Positions 35,063 to 44,567 of a stretch of DNA of 64,000 nt are shown here, in pieces. Origin of the DNA: Chloroflexota bacterium (lineage in GTDB: Bacteria; Chloroflexota; Anaerolineae; Aggregatilineales; Phototrophicaceae); contig WTGJ01000027.1 in assembly GCA_011523615.1 (NCBI GenBank), positions 873,404-937,403 of the forward strand, written 5' to 3'. Every line of letters starts with the position of its first letter. The stretch's first letter is position 1. The notes below the pieces were generated by a model, which saw only the letters and a program-made list of their open reading frames with translations, was not told the origin of the DNA and did not search any database. Made by a program: the position numbers and the translations under genes.

Positions 35063-36538
35063 ATGTACCACGAGAAAAGGCGTCTTCCTCACCCCAGATT
35101 GTATCGTGCTCTCCTCTGTGCTGGTTTGATATTGTTGTTTTTCGCCATCCGCACACATCGCATTTCTGCCGCACCCTTATTCATCGATGAGGCAATCCTC
35201 ATCCATATCGCCGAGAAGATCAATGACAACAGCCCCTTTGTAGATGCCTGGGACGGGAGGTTGTTCTCGGTTTGGTCCTTTTACGCGTTTCAACCTTTCC
35301 TTCGGGCACCCACGATGCTCAGCCGGGCAGTGGTCGTCATGTTGCAACTGATCGCCATGACCGCTTTGATCCAATGTGTCAGGAGAGAAGCGGGCACCCT
35401 TGCCGCGCTCCTGTCCTACTTGCTGATCACTTTCAGCCCCTATCATCACTTTTTCCAGCGGCTGGGTCTGGCCGATTCCGTCGCATCGGCCTTTCAGATT
35501 TTGGCCATCGCCCTGACCTGGTATGGGTGGAAACAGCGCAAACTGCATCATGCCGTGATCATCGGCCTGACTTCATTCATCGCTTTTGGCGCCAAAATCA
35601 ACAGCATCATCTTTTACCCGGTGCCCTTCGCTGCCTGGCTCACTCTGGAACAACATCCGACCTTGCGACGCAGCTCATTCCGTTGGCTGGCCGCAGCAAC
35701 CATCACGGCGAGTGCTCTGGCCATCGCCTTGGTCCTGGCTCTCTCCTGGATCGGACAAGATTTCCTCTCCACTTTCTGGGTACACAGTGGCTCCGCTTCC
35801 AGCTTCCGACTGCCTCAGATCATCCACCATGCGGAGAGCACCTTTCATTCGCTTCGGTCTTATTTGGGCACACCCCTATTGTTTTTCGCCTTGCTTGCGG
35901 CAGTCATTCTATTGGCCCAACGAAGATATTTTCTCCCTTTGATCACGTTTGCTCCGCTGTTGGCCATCTGGAGCGTCCAAACTCAACAGTCGCGTTTTTG
36001 GATCACGCCAACTACCCTCTTGTTGATCATCAGCGCCCTGGTGATGGCCGAGGCACTGAAGCGGCGGCAGACCGCATTGACCATTCTCATCATCCTGTTG
36101 TTGGCATCATGGGGGAGTACCGTCGCCTTACCTTTCCTGGCCAAGTCATATTGGCGCCCGAAGCAACTCGCCCTGCCACCAGCAGATCAATACCAATACA
36201 TCGAAGGTGAAAGCGCGGGCCCGACGATCCGCGATCTGCATGAAGCCCTCCTTCCCCTGCAGCCCAAGCTCGTCCTGGGCATCATCAATAATTGCCTCAG
36301 CCTGCGCTACCTCGCACTCAGGGATTACGCCGTTCAATGCCCCCGCGTGAATTACACCGGTGAAGATATACCCGCTCATCTGGCATTAATGGATGATCAC
36401 CGTACAGAAGGTGTCTACGCTGTGCTGGATAGCACTCCGTTCACTCCTTCGGCTGCTCCCGGCACTTTACTCCACGTAATTCCTTCTCCGGGGGCCAAGA
36501 TTCTGTACTCCTTATATGATCTTGCCAGACCGCATTAA
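35063..36538 (+). CDS. GT-C-type membrane glycosyltransferase (GT39/PMT-like)
   Basis: A 491-residue polytopic protein with about ten hydrophobic helices. After the first helix comes an extracellular loop with FIDEAILI; an acidic pair at this place is catalytic in GT-C enzymes, which use polyprenyl-phosphate sugars. The C-terminal 120 residues are soluble and outside the membrane. It probably glycosylates a cell-envelope lipid or protein. Its substrate is unknown. Confidence 0.7.
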   Translation: MYHEKRRLPHPRLYRALLCAGLILLFFAIRTHRISAAPLFIDEAILIHIAEKINDNSPFVDAWDGRLFSVWSFYAFQPFLRAPTMLSRAVVVMLQLIAMTALIQCVRREAGTLAALLSYLLITFSPYHHFFQRLGLADSVASAFQILAIALTWYGWKQRKLHHAVIIGLTSFIAFGAKINSIIFYPVPFAAWLTLEQHPTLRRSSFRWLAAATITASALAIALVLALSWIGQDFLSTFWVHSGSASSFRLPQIIHHAESTFHSLRSYLGTPLLFFALLAAVILLAQRRYFLPLITFAPLLAIWSVQTQQSRFWITPTTLLLIISALVMAEALKRRQTALTILIILLLASWGSTVALPFLAKSYWRPKQLALPPADQYQYIEGESAGPTIRDLHEALLPLQPKLVLGIINNCLSLRYLALRDYAVQCPRVNYTGEDIPAHLALMDDHRTEGVYAVLDSTPFTPSAAPGTLLHVIPSPGAKILYSLYDLARPH

Positions 36539-36628
36539 CGAGAATTTAATATCTGTACCCTATCCTGGAAGATGAGTGCCCATTCATTTCTGTGGTACAC
36601 TGATTCTGCCTGAAACGACGGATGCGCG

Positions 36629-39181
36629 ATGATTCGATTTGAACGATTTACCGAGCGCGCTCAAGATGCAGCCGCTCGTGCATATGAAATCCTACAGCGA
36701 TACAGTCACAATCAGGTGGATACGGAACACATCCTCCTGGCTTTGTTGGAACAAAATGACGGCGCCGTTCCACAGCTGCTCGAGAACCTATCTGTGGATG
36801 TCAACTCGATGCGGACACGGCTGGATGAAGTCCTCCGCGCCAGCCCGAAAGTGGCCATCTACGGCCAGGGCACGGGCAACATTTTCATGACGCCGCGCGT
36901 CAAAAACATCATCGATCAAGCCAGTGAAGAAGCCAAACGGCGGCGCGATGAATACATCTCGACAGAACACATCCTCCTGGCCATCTTGAATGAGCGGAAT
37001 ACGCCTGCCAGCAAAATCATCGCAGAACACGACATCACCCGAGAACGCTTATCCGATGCCATCCAGGATCTGCGCAGTGGGCAGCGCGTTACTGACCCCA
37101 ACGCAGAGAGCCGTTACCGAACCCTGGAAAAGTACAGCCGTGATCTCACCGGCATGGCGCTGGAAGGAAAACTCGATCCGGTCATCGGTCGCGATGCAGA
37201 AATCTTACGCCTGACGCAAATTTTGGCCCGCCGCACAAAAAATAACCCGGTCTTGATCGGAGAGGCTGGCGTGGGCAAAACTGCCATCGTAGAAGGCTTG
37301 GCACAAAAGATCGCCGCCAGTGATGTGCCCGAAATCCTGCTCAACAAACAGGTCATCAGCCTGGATTTAAGCGCGATGTTGGCGGGCAGTCGTTTCCGTG
37401 GTGAATTTGAAGAACGATTGAAAGCGACCATTGAAGAAGTGCAGCGTTCGAATGGCGCCATCATCTTGTTCATCGATGAGCTCCATCAGGTCGTTGGCGC
37501 CGGGGCTGCACCGGGTTCCATCGATGCTGGCAATATGATGAAACCGGCACTATCGCGCGGAGAATTGCAGTGCATCGGTGCGACCACGAGCGATGAATAC
37601 CGCAGCCACATCGAGCGAGATAGCGCGCTGGATCGTCGTTTCGCGCCAGTATTTGTGGAAGAACCTTCAGTAGAGCAGACGATCACGATGCTGCGCGGCC
37701 TCCGTGAGCGCTACGAACAACATCACAAAGTCTCGATTCGGGATGGGGCGCTGGAAGCCGCCGCCCAGCTGGCCGATCGCTACGTTTCCGACCGCCAGTT
37801 ACCGGACAAAGCGATCGATTTGCTGGATGAAGCCGCCGCAAAATTGCGCGTCGCCCTCTTTTTGTTGCCCCCACAACTGAAGAAACTCAAGGGCGAACTC
37901 GACCAGCTCTTTGCGGAAGAAGAAGCAGCGGGTTTTGCTCGAGAATATGAACGTGCTGCCGAACTCAAGACGCAACGGCTGCAACTGGAAAGCGAATACA
38001 ACGAAAAACTAGCCAGCTGGCACCAGGAAAACACGCTCGATGAAGTGGTGGATGTCCAGGACATCGCGCAGATCGTCGCCCAATGGACGGGGATTCCCGT
38101 CAGTCAAATGTTGGAAACGGAAAGCGCCCGTCTATTGCGCATGGAAGATGCGCTGCATGAACGCATCATCGGCCAAGAACATGCGGTGAAGGCCATTGCG
38201 GATGCGATCCGCCGCGCGCGCAGCGGGCTCAAAGACCCGAAACGACCGATCGGTTCCTTCATCTTCCTGGGTGGCAGCGGCATCGGCAAAACAGAATTGG
38301 CCAAGGCGCTGGCGGAATTCCTCTTCGACAACGAAGAAGCGCTCATCCGCGTGGACATGAGCGAATTTCAAGAACAGCACACCGTGAGTCGCCTGTTTGG
38401 CGCCCCACCAGGTTATGTTGGTTATGAATCCGGCGGGCAGCTCACCGAACAAGTGCGTCGCCGCCCTTATCGCGTCATCCTGTTTGACGAAATCGAAAAA
38501 GCCCACCCCGATGTTTGGAATTCCTTGCTCCAAATCCTAGATGATGGCCGCCTCACCGATGGCCAAGGACGCACCGTGGACTTTTTGAATACCGTCATCA
38601 TCATGACCAGTAACGTCGGCACCGAATTCACGGGGGATGGCGGAGTCCTGGGCTTCGTTCCAGCGGGTGATGATCAGCGAGAAGCCGATCAAGCTTCCAT
38701 CCAGCGGGCGTTAACCCAGACTTTCCGACCTGAATTCTTGAACCGCATCGATGAAACCATCATTTTTGCACCCCTATCGCTGACTGAGATGGAACAAATC
38801 GTGGATCTTCAAATGGCAGCCATCCGCGCCAGGGTTGCCGATATGGGCATCGAGCTGGAACTTTCTGCTGCCGCCCGTTCCTGGCTCGCTCGCAATGGCT
38901 ACAACCCGCAATATGGTGCAAGACCCCTGCTCCGCGCTTTGCAACGCCACCTGGAAAACCCACTTTCCATGCGCATGTTGAGTGGCGAATGGAAAACGCC
39001 ATGCCGTTTGCGGGTCGATGTTGCGGAGGATTCCCTCAGCTTCATCCCGCAAAACCAAGCCCTGAAGGCCGAAAATGATCCGGATCCGCCCGTCGAATTC
39101 AGCGCTGCCATTCCAACCTATGCATCTACGGAAGAGCTGTCCGCGGACGAAAGCAACCGGCCTCCAGAAACTGGCCATTGA
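36629..39181 (+). CDS. clpC: ClpC-type AAA+ unfoldase (Clp protease ATP-binding subunit)
   Basis: An 850-residue Hsp100 protein with two AAA+ modules. The Clp N-domain repeats ([16 protein letters not shown] and [16 protein letters not shown]) fill residues 1-145. Walker A1 is GEAGVGKT (211-218) and Walker A2 is GGSGIGKT (548-555), a variant of the usual GPTGVGKT. The middle region is short with a UVR-like [16 protein letters not shown], as in ClpC rather than ClpB. An LGF tripeptide (GVLGFVPAG) sits where ClpP-binding loops occur, so it likely feeds ClpP. No clpP is in the window. An extended TACACT box lies near 36595. Confidence 0.9.
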   Translation: MIRFERFTERAQDAAARAYEILQRYSHNQVDTEHILLALLEQNDGAVPQLLENLSVDVNSMRTRLDEVLRASPKVAIYGQGTGNIFMTPRVKNIIDQASEEAKRRRDEYISTEHILLAILNERNTPASKIIAEHDITRERLSDAIQDLRSGQRVTDPNAESRYRTLEKYSRDLTGMALEGKLDPVIGRDAEILRLTQILARRTKNNPVLIGEAGVGKTAIVEGLAQKIAASDVPEILLNKQVISLDLSAMLAGSRFRGEFEERLKATIEEVQRSNGAIILFIDELHQVVGAGAAPGSIDAGNMMKPALSRGELQCIGATTSDEYRSHIERDSALDRRFAPVFVEEPSVEQTITMLRGLRERYEQHHKVSIRDGALEAAAQLADRYVSDRQLPDKAIDLLDEAAAKLRVALFLLPPQLKKLKGELDQLFAEEEAAGFAREYERAAELKTQRLQLESEYNEKLASWHQENTLDEVVDVQDIAQIVAQWTGIPVSQMLETESARLLRMEDALHERIIGQEHAVKAIADAIRRARSGLKDPKRPIGSFIFLGGSGIGKTELAKALAEFLFDNEEALIRVDMSEFQEQHTVSRLFGAPPGYVGYESGGQLTEQVRRRPYRVILFDEIEKAHPDVWNSLLQILDDGRLTDGQGRTVDFLNTVIIMTSNVGTEFTGDGGVLGFVPAGDDQREADQASIQRALTQTFRPEFLNRIDETIIFAPLSLTEMEQIVDLQMAAIRARVADMGIELELSAAARSWLARNGYNPQYGARPLLRALQRHLENPLSMRMLSGEWKTPCRLRVDVAEDSLSFIPQNQALKAENDPDPPVEFSAAIPTYASTEELSADESNRPPETGH

Positions 39182-39184
39182 TCC

Positions 39185-39685
39185 ATGTCCCGCCGTGAGC
39201 GCCAGCAGCAGGAAACACCCATTCGCCGTGTGCGGGCCATCCTGCTCACGAAACGCCAGACTTTGCTCTTCATCGTGCGCCAAAAAGAGCACAAAGCGGT
39301 CTACTGGGTGGCGCCGGGCGGTGGCTTACATCCGGGCGAGGAATTCGAGCAGGCGCTCTACCGTGAACTGCGGGAAGAGCTGGGGGCAGAGATCGAGATC
39401 TTGCAGCGAGCGTTCATCTTGCGACATGAAGTCGCCGAAAAAGACCTGGAAGAACATTTCTACATTTGCCGTTTGCTGCAAATTGACTTGAATCTCCGCC
39501 ACGGTCCCGAATTCCAGGACCCTTCCCGAGGCAGGTATGATCCAGTGGAAGTTTCATTGGATGAGGAAATCATCGCGACGCTGCCGCTGAGGACTCATCA
39601 ACTGCAAGAATGGCTGATGGAGCAAATGCCCCTCATGCGAGGGTTGGCATTCCAACAAGAAAACAGGCTACCTGAAATAAGGTAG
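39185..39685 (+). CDS. Nudix hydrolase
   Basis: A 166-residue Nudix protein. The Nudix box GGGLHPGEEFEQALYRELREELGAEIE is complete, with the REXXEE metal site (RELREEL). The protein should hydrolyse a nucleoside diphosphate linked to another group. It begins three bases after clpC. Its stop lies inside the terminator hairpin. The substrate cannot be told. Confidence 0.88.
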   Translation: MSRRERQQQETPIRRVRAILLTKRQTLLFIVRQKEHKAVYWVAPGGGLHPGEEFEQALYRELREELGAEIEILQRAFILRHEVAEKDLEEHFYICRLLQIDLNLRHGPEFQDPSRGRYDPVEVSLDEEIIATLPLRTHQLQEWLMEQMPLMRGLAFQQENRLPEIR

Positions 39686-39689
39686 CCTG
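39664..39689. terminator. bidirectional intrinsic terminator between the Nudix and groEL genes
   Basis: A perfect 10-base stem (CAGGCTACCT/AGGTAGCCTG) with a six-base loop GAAATA is followed by CTTCGTTTT on the plus side. Converging genes end on both sides. Confidence 0.85.
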
Positions 39690-39726
39690 CTTCGTTTTGT
39701 ATTGAGCGTGTTGTCGGCTCTGCCGC

Positions 39727-41370
39727 CTACATCATGCCATCCATACCACCCGGTGGGCCCGCCGGCATGGGTGCTTTTTCTTCCGGAATATCGGTGATGA
39801 GCGCTTCTGTCGTCAAGATCATGCTGGCGATGGAAGCAGCGTTGGCAACAGCACCACGAGTCACTTTGGCCGGATCGGGAATGCCCGCTTCCAACATATC
39901 CACATATTCATTGGTCATCACATCGTAGCCGATGCGAGTACTCTCTCTTTCGGCTTGCAGCCGACGGACGTTCTCGATGATCACCGCGCCATCCTGGCCG
40001 GCATTCGCGGCAATTTTGCGCATCGGAACTTCCAGAGATTTACGGACAATCCCGACACCCGTATCTTCATCTTCGTATTCCAGCCGGACTTTTTCCAGCG
40101 ATTCGATGGCGTTGATCAAGGCGACACCGCCACCCGGCACGATGCCTTCTTCCTGGGCGGCACGGGTCGCGCTCAGCGCATCCTCCACCCGATGTTTCTT
40201 CTCTTTGAGTTCGGTTTCGGTTGCGGCCCCAACTTTGATGATGGCCACACCACCGGAGAGTTTCGCCACGCGTTCCTGCAGCTTCTCCCGATCGTAATCG
40301 CTGGTGGAGTTTTCGATCTCCCGGCGAATCTCTTCGATCCGGCCGGCGATGGCGGATTCATCGCCTGCACCATCGACGACGGTCGTATCTTCTTTGGTGC
40401 TGATGATGCGCGATGCCCGGCCGAGATCCTGCAATTGGACTGATTCCAATTTGCGACCGATCTCCTCAGAGATGACCGTGCCACCGGTCAGGATGGCGAT
40501 ATCCGAAAGCATCGCTTTGCGTCGGTCGCCGAAGCCCGGCGCCTTGACCGCCAACACATTCAACATGCCACGCAGCTTGTTCAAGACCAGCGTAGCCAGC
40601 GCTTCGCCATCGACATCCTCGGCGATGATCACCAGGTCTCGCTTACCGATCTGGACCAATTTTTCCAGCAAAGGCACGATATCCTGCGCCGCGCTGATTT
40701 TCTTATCGTGGATGAGGATATAAGCATCTTCGATGTTCGCTTCCATCTCTTCCGGATTGGTGATGAAATAAGGGCTGATGTACCCGCGGTCGAATTGCAT
40801 ACCCTCGACGTATTCCGTCTCAAATTCGAGGCCACGTCCATCTTCCACCGTGATGATGCCGTCTTTCCCGACCTTGTCCATCACATCCGCAAGCAACTCG
40901 CCGATCTCACGATCCTGTGCGGATACGCTGGCCACGCTGGCGATCTCCTCCTTGGTTTCAATCGGCGTGGCATTTTTCAGGATGTAAGAACTGACCGCTT
41001 CTGCGCCGGCTAAAATGCCACGCTTGAGCAGCATCGGGTTCGCGCCAGCAGCGACGTTCTTCAAACCCTCATTCACAATGGAATGGGCCAAAACGGTGGC
41101 TGTCGTCGTGCCATCCCCCGCGATATCATTGGTCTTGGTCGCCGCCTCTTTCAAAAGCTGTGCGCCCATATTCTCATAAGGATCTTCCAGCTCAATCTCG
41201 CGCGCCACCGTCACGCCATCGTGAGTCACAGTCGGTGCGCCAAACTTTTTGTCCAAGGCAACATTGCGCCCCTTTGGCCCGAGCGTGGTACTGACTGCAT
41301 TCGCCACCACCTCGACTCCCGATTGCAGTTGACGACGGGCGTCGTCTTGGAAGACCAGTTGCTTTGCCAT
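39727..41370 (-). CDS. groEL: 60 kDa chaperonin GroEL
   Basis: A 547-residue chaperonin that folds proteins in a double-ring cage with Gro[44 protein letters not shown] and the ATP loop [11 protein letters not shown] are clear. GGGVALINA and the C-terminal GGMDGMM tail are typical. It is the second gene of the groESL operon, with an AGGAGAG ribosome-binding site. Regulation is expected from the upstream groES promoter. Confidence 0.98.
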   Translation of the reverse strand: MAKQLVFQDDARRQLQSGVEVVANAVSTTLGPKGRNVALDKKFGAPTVTHDGVTVAREIELEDPYENMGAQLLKEAATKTNDIAGDGTTTATVLAHSIVNEGLKNVAAGANPMLLKRGILAGAEAVSSYILKNATPIETKEEIASVASVSAQDREIGELLADVMDKVGKDGIITVEDGRGLEFETEYVEGMQFDRGYISPYFITNPEEMEANIEDAYILIHDKKISAAQDIVPLLEKLVQIGKRDLVIIAEDVDGEALATLVLNKLRGMLNVLAVKAPGFGDRRKAMLSDIAILTGGTVISEEIGRKLESVQLQDLGRASRIISTKEDTTVVDGAGDESAIAGRIEEIRREIENSTSDYDREKLQERVAKLSGGVAIIKVGAATETELKEKKHRVEDALSATRAAQEEGIVPGGGVALINAIESLEKVRLEYEDEDTGVGIVRKSLEVPMRKIAANAGQDGAVIIENVRRLQAERESTRIGYDVMTNEYVDMLEAGIPDPAKVTRGAVANAASIASMILTTEALITDIPEEKAPMPAGPPGGMDGMM

Positions 41371-41409
41371 TTCTTCTCTCCTATCGTTCTCGTTTCGTTC
41401 TGTTGCGTC

Positions 41410-41426
41410 GTAAGTGCTTCACTTAC
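41410..41426 (-). other. intercistronic hairpin between groES and groEL
   Basis: GTAAGTG and CACTTAC form a perfect seven-base stem around a three-base loop in the groESL transcript, about 40 bases before the groEL start. It might affect RNA stability or processing. Confidence 0.4.
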
Positions 41427-41445
41427 AAAAAATCCTGGGTTTGGA

Positions 41446-41751
41446 TCAGTCTTCGTCTGCCAAAATGCCCAGGATGTCGGATTCCTTCATGATCAACAGT
41501 TTCTTGTTGTCCAACTTGATTTCTGTCCCGGCGTACTTGGCGAAAAGAACCCGATTGCCCACTTCTACATCCATCGGAATGCGGTTACCCTGATCGTCTT
41601 TTGCGCCAGCACCCACCGCCAAGATGGCACCATGTTGTGGCTTTTCTTTTGCCGTTTCTGGCAAAACCAACGCGCCACCGGCAATGGTCTCTTCCTGTTC
41701 TATGGGTTCTACCACGACTCGATCACCCAGCGGACGGACGTTAATTGACAT
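41446..41751 (-). CDS. groES: 10 kDa co-chaperonin GroES
   Basis: A 101-residue co-chaperonin that caps Gro[19 protein letters not shown] begins the barrel. The mobile loop is [22 protein letters not shown], and [30 protein letters not shown] ends the fold. It is transcribed before groEL with a 75-base spacer containing a hairpin. Confidence 0.98.
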   Translation of the reverse strand: MSINVRPLGDRVVVEPIEQEETIAGGALVLPETAKEKPQHGAILAVGAGAKDDQGNRIPMDVEVGNRVLFAKYAGTEIKLDNKKLLIMKESDILGILADED

Positions 41752-41790
41752 GGAAATCCTCCTGTGATTTCTTTCCCATTCAGCGAATGA

Positions 41791-41817
41791 TTAGCAGAAG
41801 ATGGCGATGACTGCTAA
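41791..41817. promoter_or_regulatory. CIRCE-like inverted repeat 1 (downstream of the groES promoter)
   Basis: A 9-9-9 layout with arms TTAGCAGAA and GACTGCTAA has the exact size of CIRCE (TTAGCACTC-N9-GAGTGCTAA), the HrcA operator. The outer six bases pair perfectly and the right arm differs from CIRCE at one base. It covers the expected transcription start. Confidence 0.65.
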
Positions 41818-41827
41818 TTCAGTGGCA

Positions 41828-41856
41828 ATCTTAATCAGCTTGGCTTCGAACGTCAA
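41828..41856 (-). promoter_or_regulatory. sigma-70-type promoter of groES-groEL
   Basis: On the minus strand TTGACG (41851-41856) and TAAGAT (41828-41833) are spaced by exactly 17 bases. It is flanked on each side by a CIRCE-like repeat. Confidence 0.75.
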
Positions 41857-41862
41857 TCATTT

Positions 41863-41889
41863 CTAGCAAACTTCTAACACTATTGCTAA
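41863..41889. promoter_or_regulatory. CIRCE-like inverted repeat 2 (upstream of the groES promoter)
   Basis: Arms CTAGCAAAC and TATTGCTAA are separated by nine bases; the core TAGCAA/TTGCTA is perfectly symmetric. It is more diverged from CIRCE than repeat 1. It lies between the -35 box and the cyclophilin gene's stop. Confidence 0.5.
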
Positions 41890-41898
41890 ACGCAGCCT

Positions 41899-43167
41899 TC
41901 AATTGTCCCACAGGCTTTCACGGATCATTTCACTGAAGAAGGGTTCATAGAAGAATTTCGCACGTTCCAGCCAATGCTGTTCATTACCCGAGACGTTTTC
42001 TTCTCGAAGATAACTCGCTTCTATCCGGATCAATGCCCGGCCATAGCGGTACATCATCCAAGAGCGTTCGGTCAATCCATCTTCACACAAATCATGTTCG
42101 CCGAAATACACCGCGCCTGTCGAGGGATTTCTCTCCATCTGGCCTGGTGCCACTTGCAATCCCGCTGCTTCTTTCTGGCGCCAGTAACCCTGCTCCAAGG
42201 CGGCTTGTGCGCTTGCTTCATCGGGAAACGTCATCAAAGCGCCCTCGTACGAACGGAGCGGCGCATAATTGGCCTCGCAAGTCTCGAAGCCCAGGGTCAG
42301 CCGTTGCTCCAGACCACTCTCCAACACATGATCCTGCAGCGCTTCATCAGCCATATCACGGGCTGAGGCCAACAGCTCTTCTCTCGTCCAGTATCCTGTT
42401 TCATAGGGCACGTCGGTGATGTTGCGTTCGGCGAAGAAATTCGCAAAAGCACTCAATATGATCGCCGGATCCGCTGCTGCCCGCGGCGCCATCTCTGCGG
42501 CCACAGCATGGGCGTCCGTGATGACGATGGCCTGATGCAGGGCATCGCCTTCACTACAGGTAGCTGGATCACACAAGCGCAACGACCGCAAAGCCTCCAT
42601 CCCGGCCAACACTTCGCCAAAAATCGTATGTCGATGATCCAGCCAGCGGGTTTCCGTGAATGTGATGAAGAACTGGCTGCCGTTGGTACCCGTGATGCCA
42701 CGTTCCGGTTGATTGGCGTTGGCCATCGCCAGCAGGCCCGCACGATCAAAGATCAAGAAACCCACAAACTCATCCGCAAATTGATAGCCGGGCCCACCCC
42801 GCCCCGTGCCCGTGGGATCACCTCCCTGAGCCATGAAATCGGCCAACACTCGGTGGAACGTGGTCCCGTCATAATATCCTTCCTGAGCGAGGAAAACGAA
42901 ATTATTGACGGTCATCGGGGTGATCGTCTCGTATAAATCGAGATAGATCGCGCCAGCGGCGGTACAAAGGATCAGCCGATAATCGACCCCTTCTACCAGG
43001 ACCCATTCCGCTTCGCTATAGCTGCGAGTCTCGGGTTCTTGGGGGGTGGCTGTGGCACAATGATCTTCCAGCGTCCGGCTTTCATCCTCTGCTTTCGCGG
43101 AAGAAACCAAAATTGCCGCTGAAATCAGGAAAACCAACCCACCGTTCCAATGAATATCTCGCCGCAT
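41899..43167 (-). CDS. secreted cyclophilin-type peptidyl-prolyl isomerase
   Basis: A 422-residue protein. Residues 1-27 form a signal peptide (basic start, LVFLISAAILVSSAKA). The cyclophilin domain at about 65-225 shows MTVNNFVFLAQEGYYDGTTFHRVLADFMAQGGDPTGTGRGG and GTNGSQFFITF, with the catalytic Arg in FHRV. The last 180 residues are a separate region that I do not recognise. The enzyme should aid folding of exported proteins. ATG 43167 has a GAGGAG site; ATG 43200 would add eleven residues before the signal peptide. Confidence 0.85.
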   Translation of the reverse strand: MRRDIHWNGGLVFLISAAILVSSAKAEDESRTLEDHCATATPQEPETRSYSEAEWVLVEGVDYRLILCTAAGAIYLDLYETITPMTVNNFVFLAQEGYYDGTTFHRVLADFMAQGGDPTGTGRGGPGYQFADEFVGFLIFDRAGLLAMANANQPERGITGTNGSQFFITFTETRWLDHRHTIFGEVLAGMEALRSLRLCDPATCSEGDALHQAIVITDAHAVAAEMAPRAAADPAIILSAFANFFAERNITDVPYETGYWTREELLASARDMADEALQDHVLESGLEQRLTLGFETCEANYAPLRSYEGALMTFPDEASAQAALEQGYWRQKEAAGLQVAPGQMERNPSTGAVYFGEHDLCEDGLTERSWMMYRYGRALIRIEASYLREENVSGNEQHWLERAKFFYEPFFSEMIRESLWDN

Positions 43168-43259
43168 CTTGCACTCCTCAAAGTCACGTTTTTTCTGCAT
43201 AATGTCTTCATCATAGTTCAGATGTTGCCGAAGAGGAAAGCAGACGGAGAGGAGCTACC

Positions 43260-43679
43260 ATGGCTGTAACGATACCTGATTCCCATCGAGACTTATTGGA
43301 AGGGCCGGTTCTGGTCACCCTGACCACGTTAGGGCCGGATGGATCACCGGAGAACACGGTGGTCTGGTGTTCTCTGGATGGGGATACCGTGCTCGTGAAT
43401 ACCGCAGAAGGACGGCGAAAACCGGCCAATGTCCGCCGCGATCCCCGGGTGGCCCTTTGTGCGCTGGATCCCAACCACTGGGGTCGCTGGATCGACATTC
43501 GCGGCGAAGTCGTCGAAATCGTGCCCGATGCCGACGCTCAACACATCGCCGAACTCGCCGGCATCTACACCGGCAATCCTATCTATTATGGCAATGTCGC
43601 GCCGGAGTATATGGCAGGCAAAGAAGAGCGCATCATCTTCCGCATCGAACCGAAGAGAATCGCCAAAATCGCCTATTGA
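43260..43679 (+). CDS. PPOX-class (F420-dependent type) flavin-fold protein
   Basis: A 139-residue split-barrel protein of the pyridoxamine-oxidase-like superfamily. LVTLTTLGPDGSPENTVVWCSLDGDTVLVNTAEGRRKPANVRRDPRVALCAL is the usual core for F420-binding actinobacterial and Chloroflexota members. It probably binds F420 or FMN; its substrate is unknown. A GAGAGGAG site precedes the ATG. Its 3' end overlaps the convergent LutA-like gene by seven bases. Confidence 0.8.
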   Translation: MAVTIPDSHRDLLEGPVLVTLTTLGPDGSPENTVVWCSLDGDTVLVNTAEGRRKPANVRRDPRVALCALDPNHWGRWIDIRGEVVEIVPDADAQHIAELAGIYTGNPIYYGNVAPEYMAGKEERIIFRIEPKRIAKIAY

Positions 43680-44470
43680 TCCTGGCTGGTGTTGGGATTC
43701 GCTTCCGCGTAGCGGATCCCTTCCGCCAACAATTCAGCGATGTGTTGCACGATTGGCGGTTCGCCACGTCGACTGAGCCGGCCGTTGAGCTGAGTCAGGC
43801 AACCGCAATCGCCAGTCAACACACGATCGACCTCACTCGCTACGATGTGTTCGGCTTTGCCATCGGCCATCGCCACGCTGATTTCTGACATCTTGACGGC
43901 AAACAGACCGCCAAAGCCACAACATTGATCGGCGTCTTCCAGTTCGCAGAGGCTGACTCCTTCGATTTTGGCAGCCAGTTGCCTCAGCTGACCTTGCAAG
44001 CCCATGAGCCGCAAGCCGTGACAGGCATCATGGAAGGCCACCTCGGTGGCTGGCAGGCGGGCCCCCAAGTCCGAAATCCCCAATCCGTCAACCAGATATT
44101 CACTGAATTCCCAGGTGATTCGGGCCGCCTGTTCCGCCCGTTGCAACCAACGCTCGTCCTCCTCAAATAGCACGGGGTAATAATGACGAATCATCGAAGC
44201 ACAACTGCCCGAAGGCGTTACGATGACTTCGGCGGCTGCGAAGGCTTTCAGGAACTGCCGAGCAACCGACCGTGCATCTTCCCAATGACCGGAATTGAAG
44301 CCCGGTTGACCACAACAGGTCTGCCCCAACGGATAATCAATCTCAATGCCCAATCGCTCCAGAATCTCCACCACAGCGATCCCCGTTTGTGGGTAGATGT
44401 GGTCGATGATGCAAGTTGCAAAAAGAGAAACGCGTTTTCCTCTGGGTGAAGGACGGGGAATCTCGTTCAT
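43673..44470 (-). CDS. LutA/GlpC-type cysteine-rich Fe-S protein
   Basis: A 265-residue protein with two CCG (cysteine-rich) domains: FATC...TCCGQPGFNSGH in the first half and HDACHGL...DQCCGFGGLFAVK in the second. This is the LutA pattern of lactate oxidation and the heterodisulfide-reductase/GlpC group. No LutB or LutC gene is nearby, so the partner is unknown. ATG 44470 follows a GAGG site and gives the usual LutA start; the frame runs further upstream without family resemblance. Confidence 0.85.
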   Translation of the reverse strand: MNEIPRPSPRGKRVSLFATCIIDHIYPQTGIAVVEILERLGIEIDYPLGQTCCGQPGFNSGHWEDARSVARQFLKAFAAAEVIVTPSGSCASMIRHYYPVLFEEDERWLQRAEQAARITWEFSEYLVDGLGISDLGARLPATEVAFHDACHGLRLMGLQGQLRQLAAKIEGVSLCELEDADQCCGFGGLFAVKMSEISVAMADGKAEHIVASEVDRVLTGDCGCLTQLNGRLSRRGEPPIVQHIAELLAEGIRYAEANPNTSQDQ

Positions 44471-44567
44471 CCAAGCCTCATCGATATTGGAAACAGCATA
44501 GCAATAGCCTACCCTCTGCGGCAAGGTCAGAACCAGGGCGAGCGTTGCACCGTAGGGGGAGGGGCCG

